DNA of 64,000 nt from assembly GCF_000092065.1 (NCBI RefSeq), contig NC_009362.1:1-64000 (forward strand), written 5' to 3'. The notes under the pieces were generated by a model, which saw only the letters and a list, made by a program, of their open reading frames with translations, was not told the origin of the DNA and ran no database searches. Shown here in pieces: positions 46,685 through 54,864 of this stretch; positions within the stretch are counted from its first letter, which is position 1, and every line of letters begins with the position of its first letter. This DNA is from Ostreococcus lucimarinus CCE9901 (taxonomy: Eukaryota; Chlorophyta; Mamiellophyceae; Mamiellales; Bathycoccaceae). The translations under genes were made by a program, and so were the position numbers.

Positions 46685-47950
46685 ATGGCGATGGAAATCG
46701 CACTGCCGCTCACGAACGAATGGGTGCGGAAACTCGCGACGGCGATGGAAGCGAACACGCACTGCAGCGTGCCGCGAAGGATATCTAAAATTCTATCCGC
46801 CACCGAGGTTGAAAAGCTGTTCACCGCGGTCGCGCGAGTGCTGAAACGGGAGAAAACTTTGGTGCGCGTGAGGGGCGACGGCGACGACGATTTTGACGAA
46901 GTCGTCGTGGTGGGCGATACCCACGGACAGTATCACGACGTCTTGAAACTTTTCGAGCTCGCGGGCGAGCCCGAAAAGAAGAAAATGTTCGTGTTTAATG
47001 GTGATTTCGTCGATCGCGGGGCCTGGGGAGTGGAAGTGTTGTTGTTGTTGTTGGCGCGCAAGGCGCTCGCGCCGGAGCGCGTAATTTTACTCAGAGGGAA
47101 CCACGAGACGGAATTTTGCACGGAGTGCTACGGATTTGAGCGTGAGTTGAGCGTCAAATACGGGAAAACCGCAGGACGGCGGTTGTATCCAATGTTTTTA
47201 GAGTTGTGCGCGGCGTTGCCGTTAGCTTGCAAGGTGGGGGACGCCACGTTGATTTTACACGGCGGATTGTTTCGAAGCGCGTCGTTGTCGAAGAGGGAGG
47301 CGGCGACGAACCCGAAATTAGGGACATTGGCAGAATTAGAGAAGGCATCAAAAGGCGGCGCGGATCCAATCGGTGAAGGCCGCTCAATGATTGCGGGAGA
47401 CGTATTGTGGAGCGACCCCATTCCTGAAGATGGTTTGCACCACAACGAAAACCGGGGCATCGGCATTCAATTCGGGCCAGCGCAAACACTCGAATTCTTG
47501 CGCAACGAAAATTTAAAGCTAATTATTCGTTCACACGAAGGTCCGGATGCGAGACATGATCGACCGGAGATGCCGAGCATCATGAGCGGTTTTTGCGTCG
47601 ATCACGACTTTGGCGAAGACGGGAAATTGTGCACGCTGTTCAGCGCGCCCAACTACCCGCAGTTTATCGAAGTCGATGACTTGCGCCACAACAACCTCGC
47701 ATCGTTCGTCACGCTGAGCCGCGCGACGAACTTTTGCGATCCAGTGCCGACGTCGTTCGATGCCGTGCCTCGACCGCCGAGTCAGTGTTATTACGAGTTA
47801 GATTTAAATGGAAGCGATGCGGAGGGGCCCGAGAGCGACATTCGTCCCCACGAGCCTCTGCACATCGACGTCGGCGAGGGCGACGAGGGCGCAAGATGGA
47901 AAGAGGATGAACTCTCGCACAAGCTCACCTTAGATCGCGACCAAACGTGA
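46685..47950 (+). CDS. PP7-like serine/threonine protein phosphatase
   Basis: 421 residues from the ATG at 46685; the frame is open from 46625. PPP-family metal and phosphate motifs: GDTHGQ (77-82), GDFVDRG (106-112), RGNHE (137-141), the HGGLFRS region and IIRSHEGPD. The wording FNGDFVDRGAWGVEVLLLLL, with MIAGDVLWSDP, ENRGIGIQFGP and FSAPNYPQF, matches plant PP7 rather than PP2A, PP1 or PP5. PP7 is linked to light signalling and calmodulin in plants. The insert typical of plant PP7 is short here. C-terminal 60 residues are acidic. Confidence 0.9.
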   Translation: MAMEIALPLTNEWVRKLATAMEANTHCSVPRRISKILSATEVEKLFTAVARVLKREKTLVRVRGDGDDDFDEVVVVGDTHGQYHDVLKLFELAGEPEKKKMFVFNGDFVDRGAWGVEVLLLLLARKALAPERVILLRGNHETEFCTECYGFERELSVKYGKTAGRRLYPMFLELCAALPLACKVGDATLILHGGLFRSASLSKREAATNPKLGTLAELEKASKGGADPIGEGRSMIAGDVLWSDPIPEDGLHHNENRGIGIQFGPAQTLEFLRNENLKLIIRSHEGPDARHDRPEMPSIMSGFCVDHDFGEDGKLCTLFSAPNYPQFIEVDDLRHNNLASFVTLSRATNFCDPVPTSFDAVPRPPSQCYYELDLNGSDAEGPESDIRPHEPLHIDVGEGDEGARWKEDELSHKLTLDRDQT

Positions 47951-48004
47951 TGTCAAATAATACTCTTTAGTTCCACCAACCACACTTCACACTTCGTCTC
48001 GCGC

Positions 48005-48286
48005 GTGGTCGCATACATGCCGCGCGCCGCCGCCGCGACGTCCGAGCACGCAAAACGTCATCGCGTCGACGGTAACGCGCAGTCCTCGTCGGCGTCTCCG
48101 GACAACGACGAAGAGCTGGAAACTTTGGTGTGGAAGGTGTACCGGGCGCACCGCGATAAAGCGGCGAAATCGACGTCGCTGCGCGGCGAGGACGTCGTAG
48201 ACGGCGACGAGGGGATACGCACTAGCGCTGTGTCCGTTGTCGAGCGAGCGTTGCGCGCGCCAGTGGACGCGTTGACGAATTTGTGA
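48005..48286 (+). CDS. Small hypothetical protein (about 90 aa)
   Basis: Starts at 48005 or the Met at 48017. Polar N-terminus, then a possible helix (DEELETLVWKVYRAHRDKAA), and a C-terminus ending PVDALTNL. No domain is recognised. It lies between PP7 and the 2H-phosphoesterase-like gene on the same strand. Support comes only from composition and its place in an otherwise empty gap. Confidence 0.4.
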   Translation: MVAYMPRAAAATSEHAKRHRVDGNAQSSSASPDNDEELETLVWKVYRAHRDKAAKSTSLRGEDVVDGDEGIRTSAVSVVERALRAPVDALTNL

Positions 48287-48329
48287 GGGAGGTGCTCGTG
48301 GAGAGCCGAACCAGGCGGCGAGGCGCGCG

Positions 48330-49385
48330 ATGTCAACGGTTTCCCGTCCACACACGCAGCAGCGAAAGGTTTCGCGACGGCGACGGGTGATTCGACGGTT
48401 CGTCGCGCTGATCGCGGTTGCGTTCGTGTCGGCTACGGTGTTTGAGGGGGTGGTATTGTGGACGCACAAAGCGTTCGCGGCGCCTTGGACGTCTGCGGCG
48501 GCGTTCGCGGAGGAGTGGGCGGACATGCCGTTGAAGTGCCAACGACGGTTAGCAGGATCGTTGCCAGTAGACATGCCCACGCGGTCACGCTCGAGAACGT
48601 ACGTTGAGATGGGCCGAACGGCGCGTGAACGCGGAATCGAGGTGTTTGGCGCGAGAGACGGGAGGAGCGCGGCGACGCAAGGTTTGAGGCTCGACGATAT
48701 GTTTAAGATCGGCGTAGATGGAAAGATTTCCCCCAACCTAATGGTTCTCGAGGTACCGGTGCGTGCGATCGTGATTCCGTTTCCCGTGGGTGCCGTCAGT
48801 CAAATCCTACACCAAGGCACGGTGAAGCATCTGCGAAGGTTCGGCTTCGTGGATGAAACCAATGTGTACTTGCAGAACCCGGAAATGTTCCATTTCAGCG
48901 TATTTCACGCGTCGCATCATCTAGAAGAACACGCGGTGAGTGAGGTGGGCTTCCGGGAAGAGGTAAGTGCGATCAGGTCCGTGACGCGCAAGTTTTGTCC
49001 GATTCGCGCCGTGCTGGAGCGCGTGACAGTGACTAGCGGAGGCGTCGTCGTCGCCGGTTGGAACGTTGAACGCACGTCGTTGGGCGAACCGAGCGACTTA
49101 CGCGCGAGACTTCGCGAAGTGCTACCACGAGCACCGACGAAGCAGCTCGTCAGCGACGCTTTCATTCTTCACACCACCCTCGCGCGTTTGGTGCGACCAC
49201 CTGACGGCACTGTCGCTGAGACGCTTGCCGACGCCATGTCGCGCGATTTGACGGACGAGTTCTGCGGTTTAGAGCTCACCCTCGACCGAGCGTGGTTCGT
49301 GAGCGAGCATCATAAGCTCGCCTTAGCGTTGAAAGGAGCCGTCGATAAGTTAGACATGCCGTTCGATTGTCATAGCAGTGGTTAG
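48330..49385 (+). CDS. Membrane-anchored 2H phosphoesterase-like protein
   Basis: 351 residues. A basic N-terminus (SRRRRVIRRF) and one hydrophobic helix at about 23-45 predict a type II membrane protein. The soluble domain contains two H-x-S/T motifs, H188-F-S190 (MFHFSVFHASHH) and H281-T-T283 (FILHTTLARL). The roughly 90-residue spacing fits the 2H phosphoesterase/LigT-like superfamily, which cleaves cyclic phosphodiesters. Plants encode proteins annotated as RNA ligase/cyclic nucleotide phosphodiesterase family with comparable layout. Assignment rests on these motifs and their spacing. Extra Cys residues occur near the membrane segment and C-terminus. Confidence 0.7.
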   Translation: MSTVSRPHTQQRKVSRRRRVIRRFVALIAVAFVSATVFEGVVLWTHKAFAAPWTSAAAFAEEWADMPLKCQRRLAGSLPVDMPTRSRSRTYVEMGRTARERGIEVFGARDGRSAATQGLRLDDMFKIGVDGKISPNLMVLEVPVRAIVIPFPVGAVSQILHQGTVKHLRRFGFVDETNVYLQNPEMFHFSVFHASHHLEEHAVSEVGFREEVSAIRSVTRKFCPIRAVLERVTVTSGGVVVAGWNVERTSLGEPSDLRARLREVLPRAPTKQLVSDAFILHTTLARLVRPPDGTVAETLADAMSRDLTDEFCGLELTLDRAWFVSEHHKLALALKGAVDKLDMPFDCHSSG

Positions 49386-49477
49386 CTAGAAGTGCACCTC
49401 CCCGAGAGCGACAAAGTAATGGTCCCTGATTTCGTTGTTTTGACGCCAAAAGGAAACGTATAAGTTGATTTTGGGGT

Positions 49478-49891
49478 ATGGAAGGTCAGTCAGATTATGA
49501 TACGAATACAGTCCAGAAGAAGAAACTTTACGAGGAGTTTGATCTCGAACTCATCGATGTATGGCCAGCCAACCTCGATGATTTAGACGCCTATCAAGAA
49601 AACTGGCACAATACCGCGTTAGGACCGCGTTTTGAGCACATAGTCGCGATGAACTGTGCGGCGCTCCGTAAGAAATATACAAAGGCACTGTCATCAGGAA
49701 GCGACGACTTTCCCGTCTTTGTCACAATGTCTTTGTTACAACTACTGGCAGCAGTGGGCGCAGGGCTCTCGGTGTGGCTCTTGGCGTGGCTCCTGGCGTG
49801 GGGTATGCGACTAGTGATAAGGCGTGCTCGGACAAAGCATAGGAGAATGGGGTGGCGGAGACTCGAAGATGAGTTGGACACACAAATATAG
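49478..49891 (+). CDS. Small membrane protein in AT-richer region
   Basis: 137 residues, family not recognised. A polar N-terminal part (LYEEFDLELIDVWPANLDDL, DAYQENWHN) precedes one or two membrane helices (VTMSLLQLLAAVGAGLSVWL then LAWLLAWGMRLVIRR) and a basic C-terminus. Base composition is visibly lower in GC and codon choice more relaxed than in flanking genes, marking the start of the 49.4-51.6 kb island. It may be lineage-specific or acquired; a real CDS is likely but not proven. Confidence 0.55.
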   Translation: MEGQSDYDTNTVQKKKLYEEFDLELIDVWPANLDDLDAYQENWHNTALGPRFEHIVAMNCAALRKKYTKALSSGSDDFPVFVTMSLLQLLAAVGAGLSVWLLAWLLAWGMRLVIRRARTKHRRMGWRRLEDELDTQI

Positions 49892-50401
49892 ATGGGTGAC
49901 GTGGCACAGTCGCGCGACATAGAATAACGATATTCTATATCTGCTTAATATTCTGCTTAAGATCTCGGCACTTTCGCTTAAGATCTCTTCAGAATGGAAT
50001 CTCTGAACGCAAGGCGTGGATGTACATTGAACCATGAACGAGGCGGGACGCTTTTTTGGATTACAAGTGTAGGTCTACTTTTACGTTTCGCGGACTCCGC
50101 TTGAGTCGGCCGATGTCACCATGTCAGGTGCTTCGAGTGCACTAGAGACGTGACCGCCGATACACAGGACGTCGAGCTCGGCGTGCCTGATTTCTTACTG
50201 GAAAAAGTACAGTTATTACAAAAGTTGTGTGGTGATTTTTTAGTTTCCGCTTTATATGTTTCGCTTGGCTGTTCCCTGATGATGCCGTTTAGGCGCGTTT
50301 GTGGTGACACCCTAGCTCTATCCTCGCTTTTCTGTATTTCATCAACTACGCAAAAGACACTCAGGCCGGAGTATACCAATATAACGGAGAATTTGCGGCC
50401 A
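49892..50401. other. AT-richer intergenic stretch
   Basis: About 510 bp without a convincing gene. A plus-strand frame opens at 50150 and its first 85 codons (LGVPDFLLEKVQLLQKLCGD and following) lie mostly outside the scramblase gene, but the frame then runs antisense into it and shows no domain. A short near-repeat, ATTCTGCTTAAGATCTC/TCGCTTAAGATCTC, occurs at about 49949-49987. Confidence 0.5.
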
Positions 50402-51262
50402 TCACTGGCCTTCTTGCTCGAAAAGGGCGGCGTCGATGAGAAGCGCGGAACCGATGAGCGTCGATCGCATCGCCCTGTTCGACTTATCGGGCCAGTTGAC
50501 GCTGTAAACGTTCTTCTTGAAACAACACTCATTTTTGAACCCTGCCCAGAGGTCGGTGATGGCCGCTTCGCCGCCGTCGTGCGCCTCCATGGTCTCTGGG
50601 TCGCGAATGTAAAACGGCACACGGAAGCACTTGCCCTTGACGCCATCGAATTTACACTGCACGCAGCATCCACCGAAACACGTATTCGGGCGAATCATGT
50701 ACATGAGATTGTTCTGCGCGTCGAGTACTTTAAACTTGGGAACGAACAAGTGTAGGTCGCACATGTACTGCGTTCGCCCGAGCTTCGTGCCATTCGCGTC
50801 GAAGCTATCCATGTAAGGCAAACAGCAGCACATCGGACACCGCACGGCCCCGTCTTCGCTGCAACCTACAATGACATTCTGTCCGCACGTCTGATTCTTA
50901 CGATGCGTCAATACCGACTTACTATCGGGTGCCGTGCCGTGCTCGTCCTCCCACTCACGCCGATCCAACGTGCGATACGTGGTTGCCCGGCACCCAGGCG
51001 CCCAGCAGCTCCACGCGCGACCGCAATACCCGGCGTCTTCCTGAATCCAAAACTCCCCCTCTTGGAGCTGGTCGAAATCGATCTCCGCGCCTCTCGGGAC
51101 TTGATGCGCAATCGTCCAATGGATGTTCGGCTGGCACACGAAGCAGCGACAACACTCGTTGGTCTTTTGCTTGAGAAGGATCCCGTTCGAGTCGAGATGT
51201 TCGTCGAACGCGGACATTTGTTGCGCCGGAGGGGCAACGCATGCCATAGGAGAGGGTGCCAT
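50402..51262 (-). CDS. Phospholipid scramblase-like protein
   Basis: About 286 residues from the Met at 51262. The upstream frame to 51379 lies in repeat-like AT-rich sequence. Cys-rich blocks (CCRCFVCQPNIHW, CGRAWSCWAPGCR, VRCPMCCCLPYMDS, CFGGCCVQCKF) alternate with beta-strand-like segments. The C-terminal KNVYSVNWPDKSNRAMRSTL with IDAALFEQEGQ matches the scramblase family ending, where a membrane-associated helix follows a conserved strand. Family members bind calcium and affect lipid asymmetry, although many roles are debated. Cys clusters may be palmitoylated. Lies in the AT-richer island. Confidence 0.8.
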   Translation of the reverse strand: MAPSPMACVAPPAQQMSAFDEHLDSNGILLKQKTNECCRCFVCQPNIHWTIAHQVPRGAEIDFDQLQEGEFWIQEDAGYCGRAWSCWAPGCRATTYRTLDRREWEDEHGTAPDSKSVLTHRKNQTCGQNVIVGCSEDGAVRCPMCCCLPYMDSFDANGTKLGRTQYMCDLHLFVPKFKVLDAQNNLMYMIRPNTCFGGCCVQCKFDGVKGKCFRVPFYIRDPETMEAHDGGEAAITDLWAGFKNECCFKKNVYSVNWPDKSNRAMRSTLIGSALLIDAALFEQEGQ

Positions 51263-51608
51263 CTCTATTGGAACGACTCGCGTTGTGACGGCGACGACGA
51301 CGCGATCTGCCCGCACGCAATTTAGGGTAAATCTGACGATAACTTTGCCCAAATTATCGTCAAAATTAAGGTCTGTCAATAACTTTTACTCGTCAATCCT
51401 TGAGTTAATTAGAGGGGGTCGAAGTTATGAAAAAGTTATGAAAATTGACTCTTAGTCGTTTACGCATAACTCGGGGCATAAAGTTATCAAAACGCTTTAC
51501 TCTTAGTCCAATAACGATAACTTTGCCATTAAAGTCGTAGTTATCGTCAAAGTTATCTACGTTAGTCGGCCTTAGAAAACAAAAGACATCTTTGATTAAA
51601 AGTCTTCT
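51263..51608. repeat. AT-rich spacer with short direct and inverted repeats (possible MITE remnant)
   Basis: 346 bp, markedly AT-rich against its surroundings. The 13-mer CGATAACTTTGCC occurs at 51337-51349 and 51515-51527. The inverted form TTATCGTCAAA(GTTAT) occurs near 51354 and at 51541-51556, and again at about 51626 in the 3' end of UTP15. Several AAGTTAT/ATAACTT words lie between. No ORF. Possibly a decayed miniature inverted-repeat element or a regulatory cluster. Confidence 0.5.
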
Positions 51609-53276
51609 CTACAGTCCTTGTCCCGTTATCGTCAAAGCCATCCCTTGTAACTGCGTCAATGCTTCGTGTAGTCGCAGTTGCGCTTTGATTTTCAACTGGA
51701 TTCTACGCAATGCGTTGTCCACAGCCGAACTCGCGCCGACGTCGCCACCGTACAAGTCGACGATTCGGTTCGCAATGTTCACCATCTGCGCCGTGTGGCG
51801 CGGCTTGGAGATATTTTTCTCTATATACTCCAAAATCGGAAGCAGCGACTGGTCGTCGCGGTTGGCGAGTGCCTTCTGAAGCCCCCCTCTTCGACCGACT
51901 TCTTCTATGACTGCGGCGACAACTTCCGCCCTACCCACGTGCAACGCCGCGTCCAGGGCGTCTCCGTATCTAAATTGTTTCAACATTCGATCGTGCGCGG
52001 CCAAGTGCACACGTCGTCGACGAAGCACTCGCGTGGCGTCTGCCGCCGCTTTAGAGTTTTGACCTCGAATAAAGTACCGCCAATGACTCGCATCCAGTCG
52101 TCGAGGTTTCTTCACCGTGAAGCCCTTCTTTTTACTTCGAACGCCTTGATACCCCGAAGGGTCGTCACTGTTACGAGGTTTCGTTCGTCTGCGAACGCTC
52201 AATACTTTATTGGCTAGTCCAGTGGCAAGGCAGTTCGCGTCTGGCGAGAGCGAGCACGTCAGCACGGGTCCAGGGTACTTGATCGAGTGCGTCACGGTGA
52301 AAGTGTCGAGTTCGTGAATCTTGACGAAGCCGTCCAAGGAGCCGGTGATCATGCGAGGCGCGTTTGATTCGAGCGCGCTTTCGCTACCGATCTCATATCC
52401 AGATGCGAACGATGGCGGGCCCGCGTCCGGGTGCACGTGCACGGTGGTGATGGTCTTCTGGTGACTGCGCAACCGACGAAGCAACCGGCCGCCGCCGATG
52501 GCGTCCCACACGCACACGTCCTCGCCACCGACGGAGACGAGCAAGTTTCCGTTGGGATACCACGCGACATCTTCCACGGGCGAACCATGATCGAGCGTCA
52601 TCACCGCCTCGCGTCCTTGTCTAGCGTCCCAAATTTTCACCGTGTGGTCGTACGACCCGCTCGCCCACATCTCTTGAGAAACCGTACTCCGCTCGAGCGC
52701 TCGAACGTAATCCGTGTGCCCATCGTGCCTTCGCACGCAATTCCCAGTGGAAATATCCCATATTCGCACCGTCGCGTCGTCGCTCGCCGACCCTAAGTGC
52801 AGCTTATCCGCGCTCCATCGCACCGCGCGAACCGCCGCGGAGTGCGTCGTAAACTTTCTCAAAACCGCTCGCGACCCGCAATCAAACAACTGCACCACCC
52901 CAGCCTGTCCTCCGACCGCCAGCGCCTTCCCATCGTCTCTCAGCACACCACTGTACGCCACGTCCTTAAATCGCGCGAACGTCCTCAATTTTCTCGCTCC
53001 GCTCGGCGCGTACAGCGTCACCCTCGCCCCGCTCGTCGCCGCCAACGCGCCGCGTTCGCCCCCCGACGACCCCGCGCCTCCGTACGACACGCTCGTCACC
53101 GCGTTCACCTGTTCGCTCAGCGCGGTGGATTTATATTCTCGCCAGTACCTTCCCTCGCCCGTCTCTCGCTTCGCTCGCGCGGCGTAGCGTTTGATTGGAA
53201 GTTTTCGGTACTCGCCCAAACCGGCGGCGAAGAATCCTCCCGCGTCGCCGCGCGCGTTGTGCTCGCGCGCGTCCAT
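51609..53276 (-). CDS. UTP15: UTP15, U3 snoRNP/t-UTP WD40 protein
   Basis: Subunit of the small-subunit processome that promotes rRNA transcription and 18S processing in the nucleolus. 555 residues from the Met at 53276; the frame opens at 53423. The start KLPIKRYAARAKRE and YWREYKS match UTP15 N-termini. Seven WD40-type repeats follow, with clear units such as ASDDATVRIWDISTGNCVR and SYDHTVKIWDARQGREAV. The C-terminal helical UTP15_C domain includes LLPILEYIEKNISKPRHTAQ and an RIVDLYGGDVGAS segment. A basic loop (RSKKKGFTVKKPRRLD) precedes it. Head-to-head with the DUF3228-like gene. Confidence 0.95.
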   Translation of the reverse strand: MDAREHNARGDAGGFFAAGLGEYRKLPIKRYAARAKRETGEGRYWREYKSTALSEQVNAVTSVSYGGAGSSGGERGALAATSGARVTLYAPSGARKLRTFARFKDVAYSGVLRDDGKALAVGGQAGVVQLFDCGSRAVLRKFTTHSAAVRAVRWSADKLHLGSASDDATVRIWDISTGNCVRRHDGHTDYVRALERSTVSQEMWASGSYDHTVKIWDARQGREAVMTLDHGSPVEDVAWYPNGNLLVSVGGEDVCVWDAIGGGRLLRRLRSHQKTITTVHVHPDAGPPSFASGYEIGSESALESNAPRMITGSLDGFVKIHELDTFTVTHSIKYPGPVLTCSLSPDANCLATGLANKVLSVRRRTKPRNSDDPSGYQGVRSKKKGFTVKKPRRLDASHWRYFIRGQNSKAAADATRVLRRRRVHLAAHDRMLKQFRYGDALDAALHVGRAEVVAAVIEEVGRRGGLQKALANRDDQSLLPILEYIEKNISKPRHTAQMVNIANRIVDLYGGDVGASSAVDNALRRIQLKIKAQLRLHEALTQLQGMALTITGQGL

Positions 53277-53415
53277 GTTCGCGCCTCGCGATCGATCGCG
53301 CGCCTTCGCGTCGACGCTCGCGCGCGCGCACCGTCGCGAGGTCGCGCTCGACGCTCGCGCGCGCGCGTCGCTCTCTGGGGCGGCGGCGGCGGCGCCAGTC
53401 CGCGACGCATCGCGC

Positions 53416-54174
53416 ATGCGCATCGCGCGCGTCGCTCACCGCGCGCTTCGTCTCGCCCGCGGACGCGCGATTCGGCGCGAGCGCGACTCGCCGGTCGCGC
53501 GCGCGCGATCGCGCGCGATGGCGTCGACGGGCGACGCGTCGACGGTGACGGAGACATTCTTCTTGGACGATTTCGCGGTGCGACAGTGGGACGACGAGCG
53601 ATACAGCGGCACGCGGATCGCGCACGACAAGGCGGACTTCGTGCGAAAGATTCAAGAGGCGCACGAGAGCGGGAAGTCGCCGTTGGTGGATGGGTACGCG
53701 CCGTTTTGCAAACACGTGTTTGTGGAAAATTTCGTCGGCGCCAAGGTCGGCAACGTGGAGATTACGAAATCGAACGAACACCTGTTGAAGAGCGGATACA
53801 GCGCGCGATCTGAGGCGGAATTAGCGGTTCTCACGCGATGGTTTCAAGCGTCGGACGTGGAAGCGCCGGAGGCGACGCATTTGGATGTGATTTTGTACTC
53901 GCGCGAGCAGTTGGAGCTCGAACGCGCGGCGGTGCCGAGTAAGAGCGAGCGACCGCCGTTGCCGAACGCGCCGTGGGGGATCATCAGCGTCAAGGCGCAG
54001 AGCGAGGATTACGAAACGCCCATGCAACCGATCACGATGATGCGGAACGCTTTAGGTCGCGAGCAAGGCGGTTCGGGGGTGCCGCTCGAGAAGGATAAGT
54101 ACGACGCCTCCGTGGCGTACTGGGCGAATCACGCCCCGATCGTCGCCTCCGAGGACGGCGCCGCGGGGGACTGA
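53416..54174 (+). CDS. DUF3228-like conserved protein
   Basis: Soluble protein without a known function. Start at 53416 gives 252 residues with an Arg-rich leader (possible transit peptide); the ATG at 53518 gives 218 without it. The body begins ETFFLDDFAVRQWDDERYSG and contains SPLVDGYAPFCKHVFVENF and HLDVILYSREQLELER. The part PNAPWGIISVKAQ followed by QPITMMRNALGREQGGSGVP looks strongly conserved and recalls the DUF3228 family shared by bacteria and plants; that name is from memory and not checked. Divergent from UTP15, 139 bp between start codons if 53416 is used. Confidence 0.75.
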   Translation: MRIARVAHRALRLARGRAIRRERDSPVARARSRAMASTGDASTVTETFFLDDFAVRQWDDERYSGTRIAHDKADFVRKIQEAHESGKSPLVDGYAPFCKHVFVENFVGAKVGNVEITKSNEHLLKSGYSARSEAELAVLTRWFQASDVEAPEATHLDVILYSREQLELERAAVPSKSERPPLPNAPWGIISVKAQSEDYETPMQPITMMRNALGREQGGSGVPLEKDKYDASVAYWANHAPIVASEDGAAGD

Positions 54175-54288
54175 ATCGAGTCATCGGGCGACGTGCGCGC
54201 GCTGTGTACATCAATCAATATCAATCGAAAAATTTAAAGACTTTACAATCGCCTACGACTTTCCGAGCGAGCCTCTCGCTCGCCGCGA

Positions 54289-54750
54289 TCACTTTAACAA
54301 CTCCAACACCGCATCGCGCTTGTCCGGGTTCGCCTTCCCCGCGAGATCCGCCACGGAGTTACCATCTAAATCAACCGTGTTCTTATCCGCACCCGCGGCT
54401 AAGATTTCTTCAATCTTTGGCGTATCGCCCTCGGCGCTCGCGAACAACAGGATGATATCCACCGGATGCAAACCGCTTTCGATGAGGGCGTTCATTCGGT
54501 CGTACGTCCCCTCCACCGCGAGGCATCCCATGTAGTTGAAGTAATGTTCGACGTCATCCTTGTCGTAATCGTCCCGTCCTTGGCTTCCGACGATGCCAGC
54601 GGCGGTGGAATCTTGACGAAAGCGATTGAAAAAGGCGGTGCACTTGGCGCCGTTGGATGGCGCGCGCAAACGCAGGGCGTCGCGGCGTTTGCCCTGCGCG
54701 CCGGCGAAAGACGTGCGCAGGATAACTTGTGCGCGCGCAGAAGCGATCAT
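54289..54750 (-). CDS. LTD: LTD, LHCP-translocation-defect-type plastid import factor
   Basis: Passes incoming light-harvesting proteins from the inner-envelope translocon to cpSRP in plants. 153 residues from the Met at 54750. A transit peptide is followed by GIVGSQGRDDYDKDDVEHYF, NYMGCLAVEGTYDRMNALIE, HPVDIILLFASAEGDTPKIE and an ankyrin repeat (ILAAGADKNTVDLDGNSVAD). This is a close match to the LTD domain and its single ankyrin unit. It lies 115 bp downstream of chlD on the same strand and is convergent with the DUF3228-like gene. Confidence 0.92.
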   Translation of the reverse strand: MIASARAQVILRTSFAGAQGKRRDALRLRAPSNGAKCTAFFNRFRQDSTAAGIVGSQGRDDYDKDDVEHYFNYMGCLAVEGTYDRMNALIESGLHPVDIILLFASAEGDTPKIEEILAAGADKNTVDLDGNSVADLAGKANPDKRDAVLELLK

Positions 54751-54864
54751 GGCGCGCGGTCGACGCGAGGTGAAGTGACGCGCCGCGGTGGATGTGTTAT
54801 CCACTTCCACGTCGCGGCGAGGGACAAACCCGAGAGCGAGGCGCCGGATTTGGATGACAGACAG

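Noticed and set aside
50150-50755. Plus-strand ORF opposite the scramblase 3' half
   Set aside because: The second half is antisense to a conserved gene and the first half shows no homology features; not enough to call a gene.
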